The notes under the pieces are model-generated. The model was not told the DNA's origin. It made no database searches and worked only from the letters and a program-made list of their open reading frames with translations. The position numbers were made by a program, and so were the translations under genes. A DNA stretch of 64,000 nt from an uncultured Anaeroplasmataceae bacterium. Its GTDB lineage: Bacteria > Bacillota_I > Bacilli_A > Acholeplasmatales > Anaeroplasmataceae. This document shows positions 38,238 to 45,053 of this stretch, piece after piece. How positions within the stretch are numbered: position 1 is the first letter of the stretch; each line of letters begins with the position of its first letter. The stretch lies in assembly GCA_934229785.1 (NCBI GenBank), contig CAKQEA010000004.1, forward strand, positions 62,001-126,000, in the 5' to 3' direction.

Positions 38238-39342
38238 TGTTCCACACTCCTGTTTCATTAATTGCAGCCACAATGCTCATCAAGACATTTACAACAATTG
38301 AATTTCCTGATTGTCTATACATAACATCATCCTTATGCATAGCTTTAAATGTTTCTCTAAATCCCATAAGTCTTAAGCATTCTCTTGGTGTAAATTTTCT
38401 ACACACACCCATTTGACCATTCCATTGTCCAACATAAGCTCTAGCCATCACATCAGCTCTATTTTGAACTAATTCAAGTGGTTCAAATATAAAATCACCA
38501 TTCCAGTTAAACTGCTGATTTGCTTTTTGGCATCCCATTATTTTAGATCCAACCCTTGCTCTTGATGGATGAGTTGTTACAAACTCAAATCCTTTTTGCG
38601 CTAAATAATATTTTGCATCAACATTTGCATCAAGATAGTCATCTACTCTTGTATGAAGTTCAATTTTTCCAGGGAAAACAAAATTATTTATCCCTAAATT
38701 TTTTCTAAATCCTACAACATATAATCTTTCTCTATTTTGAGGAATACCATAATCCTTGGAATTTAAAATTGGGTCTTCTTTACCATTAGTACTATGAATA
38801 AAAACGTTATAATCCAATTGATTGAATATATCTTTTACTATACACCAAGTCTTGCCACCATCATGATTAAGCATACCTCTAACATTTTCATATATAAAAA
38901 CCTTTGGTTGGCTTTCATTAATAATTCTGCAATACTCATAAAATAGAGTGCCTCTAATATCGTTTAATCCAGCTCTTTTTCCATTAACTGAAAACGATTG
39001 GCAAGGACTACCACCTACGAATAAATCTATTTGATTCCTAAAATTATTGCCATTTAAATACTTAATATCTTCAAACCATTGTGATTCTTCTATTTTATAA
39101 TTAGCAAAATATGATTGCTTAACATAGTTTTCTTTCCCAGTCTTTTTATATAAATCTTTTATAATGTTTTGTACCTCATCATCAGATTTGTTTTCAATCA
39201 TTTTATCAATATCATCATACGAGATTTTCAGTTCTCTTTCTCCATTATCGCATGCAAAAACAATTTGATAATCAAAATTCATATATTCAAGTGCGGATTC
39301 AATCGCACCAATACCACTAAATACAGTTGCTAATCTTATCAT
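38230..39342 (-). CDS. DNA (cytosine-5)-methyltransferase, first of a pair
   Basis: 370 residues, clearly paralogous to the next gene: LATVFSGIGAIESALEY (I), GGSPCQSFSVNGKRAGL (IV), ENVRGML (VI), QNRERLYVVG (VIII), RQSGNSIVVNVL (X). Target-recognition regions of the two differ, so they probably methylate different strands or sites. Pairs of C5-methylases with one nuclease are typical of systems that recognise asymmetric sequences (family knowledge; the site here is unknown). Follows the controller gene by 5 bases. Confidence 0.92.
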   Translation of the reverse strand: MIRLATVFSGIGAIESALEYMNFDYQIVFACDNGERELKISYDDIDKMIENKSDDEVQNIIKDLYKKTGKENYVKQSYFANYKIEESQWFEDIKYLNGNNFRNQIDLFVGGSPCQSFSVNGKRAGLNDIRGTLFYEYCRIINESQPKVFIYENVRGMLNHDGGKTWCIVKDIFNQLDYNVFIHSTNGKEDPILNSKDYGIPQNRERLYVVGFRKNLGINNFVFPGKIELHTRVDDYLDANVDAKYYLAQKGFEFVTTHPSRARVGSKIMGCQKANQQFNWNGDFIFEPLELVQNRADVMARAYVGQWNGQMGVCRKFTPRECLRLMGFRETFKAMHKDDVMYRQSGNSIVVNVLMSIVAAINETGVWNND

Positions 39343-39347
39343 ACAAA

Positions 39348-39587
39348 TTACCTACAATCACTATCTTCATAGTCAGAACTTTTAAAATCAAAGAAGTCCT
39401 TCAATGAAATACTCAGTCCTGCACAAACTTTATTCAAAGTTTCGAGTGTTAAATTTTTTTGCCCAGATTCTAATCTACATAGATATGTTCTATCTACATC
39501 TATTAACTTTGCAAAGTCTTCCTGGGACATATTTAATTTTTCAATTCTCAAAGTTTTAATTCTTTCACCAACTAATTTTTGATTCAT
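39348..39587 (-). CDS. XRE-family regulator, restriction-modification controller (C) protein
   Basis: 79 residues, almost entirely one helix-turn-helix domain (LNMSQEDFAKLIDVDRTYL, then LESGQKNLTLETL), the size of C proteins that set the timing of methylase and nuclease expression. It heads the operon, has an RBS GAGG before the ATG, and its promoter contains an inverted repeat across the -10, fitting autoregulation. Confidence 0.85.
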   Translation of the reverse strand: MNQKLVGERIKTLRIEKLNMSQEDFAKLIDVDRTYLCRLESGQKNLTLETLNKVCAGLSISLKDFFDFKSSDYEDSDCR

Positions 39588-39614
39588 ATTTCTACCTCGA
39601 AAGCATTCTTCACC

Positions 39615-39643
39615 ATTATATCATATTGTGACTTTTAGAGCAA
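39615..39643 (-). promoter_or_regulatory. promoter of the restriction-modification operon
   Basis: -35 TTGCTC (39638-39643), 17-base spacer, extended -10 TGATATAAT (TATAAT 39615-39620). TCAC and GTGA half-sites flank the -10 symmetrically (about 39611-39632), a plausible site for the controller protein. Confidence 0.7.
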
Positions 39644-39650
39644 TTATAAT

Positions 39651-39681
39651 AAATGAAAAAGAACCACTAAAATAGTGATTC
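39651..39681 (-). terminator. intrinsic terminator of the DarT/NADAR/ASCH operon
   Basis: A 9-base stem GAATCACTA/TAGTGGTTC (39661-39681, including a T-G pair) is followed on the minus strand by CTTTTTC. It overlaps the ASCH stop codon and separates this operon from the restriction-modification promoter. Confidence 0.75.
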
Positions 39682-40038
39682 CTGATAATACAATTCAATA
39701 TCTTCTGGAAGTTCTATCCAAGTATGTTTCTTACAAGTTAAATTAATTGGCTTAGCTAACTTTTGAGGATTTCTAAAATCCCAAGCATAATACTTCCTAT
39801 TAGGATCAACTTGGAAACTCATACCACTCCATCTACCTGTACAATGCCAAGATGTATATTCTTGTGAAGTAATCTCTCTGCATCCAACTAGTTCAACTAT
39901 GCCATAAGCTTTCATCGACCTTGAATCGACCAAAGCTATAGTTCCTCTTTTATTAGTTGGATATGAACGAGCATCAAAGTTTTTTATTCCATCCAATATC
40001 TCATTTAAATAGTCTTTAATCATTGTTAAGCCGTACAT
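39667..40038 (-). CDS. ASCH-domain protein
   Basis: 123 residues. Sequence and order fit an ASCH (PUA-like, RNA-binding) domain: KNFDARSYPTNKRGTIALVD near the start, YGIVELVGCREITSQEY in the middle, and KYYAWDFRNPQKLAKPINL near the end. Its ATG begins 1 base after the NADAR stop, so it belongs to the DarT operon. ASCH domains bind or process modified nucleotides or RNA in some known cases; here the role is open. An internal ATG at 40023 is an alternative start. Confidence 0.65.
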   Translation of the reverse strand: MYGLTMIKDYLNEILDGIKNFDARSYPTNKRGTIALVDSRSMKAYGIVELVGCREITSQEYTSWHCTGRWSGMSFQVDPNRKYYAWDFRNPQKLAKPINLTCKKHTWIELPEDIELYYQESLF

Positions 40039-40039
40039 A

Positions 40040-40690
40040 TTATTTACTCACATTTCTATAAAATTTAATCGGATTTTTAAGATATTCATCTAATTTCTTA
40101 TTTCTAACAAGCCATATATATAATACTAATGTTCTAGCCTGGCAACTAATTGATTTTTGTGGATTAAACTCTATATCAGTAAAATAATCAAATTCTTTTA
40201 ATTCATCCATCAAATTAGGGATTTCTTTCAATGCATTAATATACACCCAATCATAAAACATATTTTTAGGTTCTAATGGAAATTCTTTATTTTCACATCT
40301 AAATTTACATAAGTTTTCATGTTTTTCCATTGAAAGTCTTGCCTTAGCTTGATATGGACTCATTAATAAGGCATCCATAATTTGGTATTCACCTAATATA
40401 TTTTTAAAAACTTTAGATGATTGATATACACACTCCACAGGATAGAAATTATCACCTAATTTCGCTTTCAAATTAAAACTACTTAATACCACTCCAATTT
40501 CAAGCTTTGATTTTGTTGATACTTCAAGTATTCTATCTTTTGGCACACAAAAATTCGATGAAATAATATAATGTAAGTTTTCAACATTTTTTTGTTTTTG
40601 TTGAATTGATGAACCAAAATTCCATTTAATATTAAAATCAAAATACTTAACTTTATTTTTTTCTAAATAATATACTCTTCTAATTGCCAT
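40040..40690 (-). CDS. NADAR-family protein, probable DarT1 antitoxin
   Basis: 216 residues from the ATG at 40688-40690, which has GAGG about 10 bases upstream and begins 2 bases after the DarT stop. NADAR features: FYPVECVYQSSKVFKN, then the helical AKARLSMEKHE, and FYDWVYINALKE. NADAR enzymes hydrolyse ADP-ribose from modified nucleotides, and a branch is the antitoxin of DarT1-type toxins, removing ADP-ribose from guanine in DNA. Position directly after a DarT-domain protein supports that assignment. No macrodomain (DarG) is present in the operon. Confidence 0.75.
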   Translation of the reverse strand: MAIRRVYYLEKNKVKYFDFNIKWNFGSSIQQKQKNVENLHYIISSNFCVPKDRILEVSTKSKLEIGVVLSSFNLKAKLGDNFYPVECVYQSSKVFKNILGEYQIMDALLMSPYQAKARLSMEKHENLCKFRCENKEFPLEPKNMFYDWVYINALKEIPNLMDELKEFDYFTDIEFNPQKSISCQARTLVLYIWLVRNKKLDEYLKNPIKFYRNVSK

Positions 40691-40692
40691 AA

Positions 40693-42990
40693 TCAAATAT
40701 CCTCAATTGATTCAATATACTCTGGTGGTATTCTACCAAAAAACAATATTTCGGCTTGATTACATGTTGGTTCACTATCTTTTCTTCCTTTTCTATTAAA
40801 AATATAGTAGTATGTTTGAACCTGATTTGAGAACATAATATCTATATCAGTTCTACTTTTTGAAGTATATTTTGCAGCGGCATTATAATTACAATAAAAT
40901 CTTGGTACAAGTTCAATCCTTTCATTATTTATAAAAGAAGAATATAATATTGATGGATTTATTGTAATAAGCTTATATTTCTTTTTTGGATATTTGTTTT
41001 TGTATGAATTCAATAAAAATACATTAGGATTCTCAACTGATAAGCAAATCGCATTAGTATATCCATCATTTCTATTTTCATCATTATAATCAAATTCAAT
41101 ACTATTCAACATGTCCCTTGGCAAAAGCCCAAATTTTATAATGCTTTCAATATTAGATGCCTCTGTGAAATGTACCAATCTTGTGATACATCTTTGACGA
41201 ATTTTTTCTTCAGGCGTATCAATCTGATAAACATTTAGAAAATCATTTAATATATTATAATCCACATCAAATTGACCTTGCTTTATACAACTTTCTACGT
41301 TGTTATCATAATGTGAGGAAAATTCTTTAATTTTTGATAACTTTAACTTTAGCATTTCATTCAACTTAGAATTTTGGCAATAAATATTTAATGAAATAGT
41401 TGCTCTCGTCATTAGAACATATAAATTATAAAAAGCAAAACCATTTAAATTAGTATCATTTACATTATCTCTAATATAAATATAAATTGATTCAACTTCT
41501 CTTGATATTAATTCAAATGGAGATAAATAATAATTATCAATTATTTCTTTATTTAAAAAATAAGGATAATCAGAATTAACTAATTGATATGGAAATGCAG
41601 AATAACTACCAATATTACTAAAATTATTAACAGGATAATGAATAGTAGCTAAATGCTTATTTTTATGATGATCATTTTGATAAGCATTAAAGAAATGAAA
41701 TTCATCATCAAACACATTTATTTCGTATTCTCCTAAATAATGTGGAGATATAATTGTTGGATCATTCAGCAAATATTTTACATTTTTCAATATTTCAGGT
41801 GGAATTCCTACTGAATTTGAAAACTTAAATAATACTAGTTCTTTTTCCTTATTTAAAATTTTTTCTTTTATATAAGATATGCCATCATCACTAAATTCTT
41901 TTAATCTTTGTAAATTATCTCCCAAAAATATACTTTTTTTATGAGTATCAGAACTTAATATTGAATCTAAAATTCCATATTTTTCTCCCAATCTTTGACA
42001 TTCATCAATTATTAAAAAATCAAAATTTATACATTGACTATTACCATAAAACCCTTTTTTCCCATATGCTTGATGAAAAATTCTATCCTGTGGAAAATCG
42101 ATACTAAATGCTGCGAATGCATCTTTTAATGCTTGATAAAAATAATAATTCATAACAAGAAGATTACTTTCTGGAAATAATCTTAGCAGACTCATTGCTA
42201 TTATAGTTTTACCTGTCCTTGCACTACCCTCAATTAAGATAAATTCACTATCACTATTTATTGTATCAACAATATTTTTTAAATTTAGCTCTGTATTATT
42301 AATATAATCAAGAGTATTATTATAAGCTTTAATGCAATCAAAAATATCTCTATTGTTATCTTGAATTATAGCTAATTCGTGTTCAATATCACTTACTAAA
42401 TAAGAATTGGAAACATTTGCAATAAAATTTGTCTTTCCATTTGTTTCAGTAAACTTATAATTTGTATTAAAATAATATGTTAAATAATTTCCTTTTGTTA
42501 TTTCATCTTTACTATATAAAACAATAGTTATATAAACATATGACCTTACAAATAAAAAAGATTTCTCTTCTTTAATCCTATCAAAGATATATTTAGCTAA
42601 CAAATGATTATTTTTTCTATGTGAATATAACAAATTAGGATTTTTAGAATAATAATTATATTCAAATTGGGTTAAATTGATTGTACCATCAATGCCAAGA
42701 TTAGCAATATCTCTATGTTTTTCATTAGTTCCAAATAATTCTTTATAGAATTCAACATCTATAAAATAAAATAAAAAATTTGACCATGGTTTTTCTCTTA
42801 GTTTTCCGGATCCATTTAATTTTCTATCCATTTCATCCTTCATAATTGAAATAAAATAATTATTAGATTTTTCATAAAAAATCTTTTTTTCTCTACTTAA
42901 CTTTACCATATCATAAAAATAATAATTTATATATTGAGAAGCGATATTTTCATCAACATTTGAATTAAATAAATAATCTATATTCTTCAC
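40693..42990 (-). CDS. DUF2075-type helicase fused to a DarT ADP-ribosyltransferase domain
   Basis: 765 residues from a GTG at 42988-42990 with GGAGG 8 bases upstream; an ATG at 43020 would be too early for that RBS. N-terminal ~250 residues unassigned. P-loop: GSARTGKT (255-262), Walker B FLIIDECQRL (about 324-333), motif VI-like YVLMTRA, as in Schlafen-3-like/DUF2075 helicases. The C-terminal ~165 residues are a DarT domain: LVHFTEASN (His607), GLLPR, NRNDGYTNAICLSVENPN with Arg640, and CNQAEILFFGRIP with Glu747, matching the catalytic Arg and Glu regions of DarT. DarT uses NAD+ to put ADP-ribose on DNA bases. A single chain coupling DNA translocation to DNA modification, followed by NADAR and ASCH genes. 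Confidence 0.82.
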   Translation of the reverse strand: MKNIDYLFNSNVDENIASQYINYYFYDMVKLSREKKIFYEKSNNYFISIMKDEMDRKLNGSGKLREKPWSNFLFYFIDVEFYKELFGTNEKHRDIANLGIDGTINLTQFEYNYYSKNPNLLYSHRKNNHLLAKYIFDRIKEEKSFLFVRSYVYITIVLYSKDEITKGNYLTYYFNTNYKFTETNGKTNFIANVSNSYLVSDIEHELAIIQDNNRDIFDCIKAYNNTLDYINNTELNLKNIVDTINSDSEFILIEGSARTGKTIIAMSLLRLFPESNLLVMNYYFYQALKDAFAAFSIDFPQDRIFHQAYGKKGFYGNSQCINFDFLIIDECQRLGEKYGILDSILSSDTHKKSIFLGDNLQRLKEFSDDGISYIKEKILNKEKELVLFKFSNSVGIPPEILKNVKYLLNDPTIISPHYLGEYEINVFDDEFHFFNAYQNDHHKNKHLATIHYPVNNFSNIGSYSAFPYQLVNSDYPYFLNKEIIDNYYLSPFELISREVESIYIYIRDNVNDTNLNGFAFYNLYVLMTRATISLNIYCQNSKLNEMLKLKLSKIKEFSSHYDNNVESCIKQGQFDVDYNILNDFLNVYQIDTPEEKIRQRCITRLVHFTEASNIESIIKFGLLPRDMLNSIEFDYNDENRNDGYTNAICLSVENPNVFLLNSYKNKYPKKKYKLITINPSILYSSFINNERIELVPRFYCNYNAAAKYTSKSRTDIDIMFSNQVQTYYYIFNRKGRKDSEPTCNQAEILFFGRIPPEYIESIEDI

Positions 42991-43277
42991 AAGCATTACC
43001 TCCAATATTAAAATATTCATATTCTTTAATAAACAATTAAATTATTATATATTTAGTCATATCAATTATTAAATATAAAAGAAAACTATAATTTTTCAAA
43101 AAATGAGTTCTTTATGGCATTAGAACTCTAGACCAATTACTGCTTCCGTAATCGAATGTGCGCTATCCTTTTAACCACAACATAGGCACTACGCTAAAGT
43201 GGAGTCAACGATAACTTATGCCCATCTTCGATAGGTATGCATCCCTACAATACTATTATACTATATTCAACTGAATT
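42991..43277. other. upstream region of the helicase-DarT operon
   Basis: About 290 bases. AT-rich next to the gene, with possible promoter pieces (TTGAAA, then TATTTA 18 bases later). It also holds the motif TGGTCTAGA on the minus strand (43127-43135), half of the palindrome before the DUF262 gene. The part from 43140 to 43250 is less AT-rich than its surroundings and non-coding. Confidence 0.4.
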
Positions 43278-43895
43278 TTACTTTCTATATTTTCCAAAAT
43301 ATTTTTCTTCAGCATCTAATCTCGCTTTTATTGCATCTTCCTTAGAATCAAACCTACCAAGATTATGATTAATCCTTTGGAATGTAATTTGTGCAACCCA
43401 TTTATTTCTTTTAGAATCATAAGAAACTCCAGTAATTCCAGATGAATTATTCTTATTCCTTCTTCTTGTTTCTTTGATTGCTGATATCATAGTACCATCA
43501 ACTAATCCTTTATCAAATGACCTAACTGATAATTTATTCTCTTCATTCTTACAACCGCAAGACACCTTTTGACCAGTTGTTAACAAATTAGTTGGAGCCT
43601 CACAAATATTTCCACAATCGCATTTACATCTCCAATATGTTTTATTGTTTCTTCTTCCAATATAATCAACAACAACTAATCTTCCAAATCTTTCACCTAT
43701 TAAATTCTTAATCTTATGTTTAAGACATCCACAGGATTTAATATGACCAGTATGGAGTTTATTGACATTGACCTCTTTTAAATTCCCACAATCACATTTG
43801 CATAAATAAATCCAAATATCATTAGAATTTTTTCTAGACTTGCTTAAGACAGTAAGCCTTCCATACCTTTTGCCTACCTCATCCAAGATGCTCAC
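43278..43895 (-). CDS. AP2-domain protein with two zinc-ribbon repeats
   Basis: 205 residues. Two tandem Cys-rich repeats (YLCKCDCGN ... KSCGC at about 30-58 and WRCKCDCGN ... VSCGC at about 87-116) are followed by an AP2-like DNA-binding domain (SSGITGVSYDSKRNKWVAQI, then LGRFDSKEDAIKARL). Proteins of this kind occur in phages and mobile elements, often beside homing endonucleases. Translation may start at the GTG at 43895 or, with better RBS spacing (GAGGTG), at the TTG at 43886. Likely a DNA-binding protein of the island; target unknown. Confidence 0.7.
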   Translation of the reverse strand: MSILDEVGKRYGRLTVLSKSRKNSNDIWIYLCKCDCGNLKEVNVNKLHTGHIKSCGCLKHKIKNLIGERFGRLVVVDYIGRRNNKTYWRCKCDCGNICEAPTNLLTTGQKVSCGCKNEENKLSVRSFDKGLVDGTMISAIKETRRRNKNNSSGITGVSYDSKRNKWVAQITFQRINHNLGRFDSKEDAIKARLDAEEKYFGKYRK

Positions 43896-44141
43896 CTCTA
43901 AACACTATTATATACCTAACCAATTAATTATGCTAGACCATCTAACCCAAGTGTATCAAAGTTTTAGTCCTAATTTTGGGCATTTTTAGACATTTCGACT
44001 CCCCCTCAAATGACCATTTTATTAGCATATACCCTACTTAAAACTATTAAAATAATACACATTGTTTATATAGATAACTCAATCGAACTCTAATTATAAT
44101 AAAAAAATGGCTTAAAATAGCCAAAAATGCCTCTAAAATGC
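43896..44141. other. non-coding right border of the island
   Basis: About 245 bases between the AP2 gene and the tRNA terminator. It holds the AP2 promoter, a short hairpin (TGGCT/AGCCA, 44108-44123) followed by T on the minus strand, and no reading frame that would complete the gene remnant at the left border. Confidence 0.4.
43907..43940 (-). promoter_or_regulatory. promoter of the AP2 gene with TGGTCTAG motif
   Basis: -10 TATAAT at 43907-43912. GGTCTAG ends 20 bases upstream of it, the same spacing as in the DUF262 promoter; the motif is 43933-43940. The start codon is very near the expected transcription start, so the promoter is less certain. Confidence 0.4.
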
Positions 44142-44171
44142 AAAAAAAAGACCGATATTTGTGTATCAGTC
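44142..44171 (-). terminator. intrinsic terminator of tRNA-Thr
   Basis: An 8-base stem GACTGATA/TATCGGTC (44150-44171, one G-T pair) followed on the minus strand by a run of T (A run 44142-44149), 15 bases past the CCA end of the tRNA. Confidence 0.85.
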
Positions 44172-44185
44172 TTTTAGTTCTTTCA

Positions 44186-44260
44186 TGGTGCCCCAACTCG
44201 GAATCGAACCAAGATTAAAGCCTTACCATGGCCTCGTAATAACCATTATACTATTAGGGC
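44186..44260 (-). tRNA. tRNA-Thr (anticodon GGT)
   Basis: 75 bases including an encoded CCA. Acceptor GCCCTAA pairs with TTGGGGC, with A as discriminator. D arm GTAT/TTAC; anticodon stem AGGCC/GGCTT with loop ATGGTAA, giving anticodon GGT; T arm CTTGG-TTCGATT-CCGAG. The gene is intact and has its own terminator. It sits at the right border of the mobile island, though serine recombinases do not usually choose tRNA genes. Confidence 0.85.
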
Positions 44261-44312
44261 AGGGATTAGATAGTTTTCTATCTAATCTTTATTTTTTAAT
44301 TATTAAATAATT

Positions 44313-44985
44313 TTAAATCTTTTCTCCTTTTTTCCAACATATGAAACCATATAGATCATTAAAAAATAAAATAACAAAATTAACAACAACAGGTATATAT
44401 ATTGGATTTTCAATTGCCGAAAAATCCACAATATTATTAAAACAATATCATTAGACGCATAGCCTAAAGCATAATAAGATGTTTTAAGCAAAGTAAGTGA
44501 AGCTGCAAGAAAACTTGTTGTTATTGATATTGTACTAAAAACAATATTAGGAGTATTTAATTTTTTTAATATTAAATAAAACACAAATGTAATTAATCCT
44601 CCAAATAATTACTATATCAATAATATATTTGCTTTTTAATTTTTGAATTTTTACTTCATTACCATTTCCACTTGGATTTTTTAGCCAAGTAATTGTTGAA
44701 GAAACAGTCATTGGAAGTGACATACCTAAATAGGTTATCACCACGATAACAATAAAATCTATACGATATTATACTATATAAAACTCTTAATATTATTACA
44801 TTTGACCAAACATTCCCTTTAACTATAAATACTAATAATAACTCCAATTATAGCTGCAATTAATGTTAGAATATCAAAACTTTGTGAAAATAAATTTGAA
44901 ATTATTATTATAGTTAGGGATAGTATCCAAAATCCCCATTCAGTTCTTGTTAAATTTTAAAATGGATTACTATTTTCCTCTCCTT
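44313..44985 (-). pseudogene. pnuC: pnuC-like nicotinamide mononucleotide transporter, multiply frameshifted
   Basis: Pieces of one membrane protein occur in order but in changing frames: TRTEWGFWILSLTIIII and LIAAIIGVIISIYS (about 44960-44835), then KGNVWSNVIIL, then TYLGMSLPMTVSSTITWLKN and GNEVKIQKLKSKY (to about 44610), LNTPNIVFSTISITTSFLAA and SYYALGYASNDIVLIILWIF (to about 44415), and PIYIPVVVNFVILFFNDLYG then FICWKKGEKI. At least four frameshifts are needed to join them. The motif set (GYA-ND-IVLI-LW and ND-YGF) matches PnuC importers of NMN/nicotinamide riboside. No working product is possible. Confidence 0.82.
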
Positions 44986-45015
44986 ATATGAAATATTTTT
45001 TTATTTCATATAAGG
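44982..45015 (-). promoter_or_regulatory. perfect 14-base hairpin before pnuC pseudogene
   Basis: CCTTATATGAAATA and TATTTCATATAAGG form a perfect stem with a 6-base loop. On the minus strand the 3' arm contains most of the AAGGAGAGG ribosome binding site that would have served pnuC. It may have controlled translation, or ended the ABC-exporter transcript, but it lacks a T tract. Confidence 0.5.
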
Positions 45016-45053
45016 ATCTAAAATAGGTATTCTTCTAGCACTTATTATCATAA

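Noticed and set aside
43933..43940. TGGTCTA copies at 24067 and 43933 as attL/attR cores
   Set aside because: The copies are in opposite orientation and other copies lie inside the island at promoters, so a regulatory motif fits better than an attachment site.
43985..43998. GGGAGTCGA shared by the left (24395) and right borders
   Set aside because: Nine bases, inverted relative to each other and with no matching flanks; probably chance.
44547..44847. Two separate small membrane proteins
   Set aside because: They are frame fragments of one pnuC-like gene whose pieces line up in order across frames.
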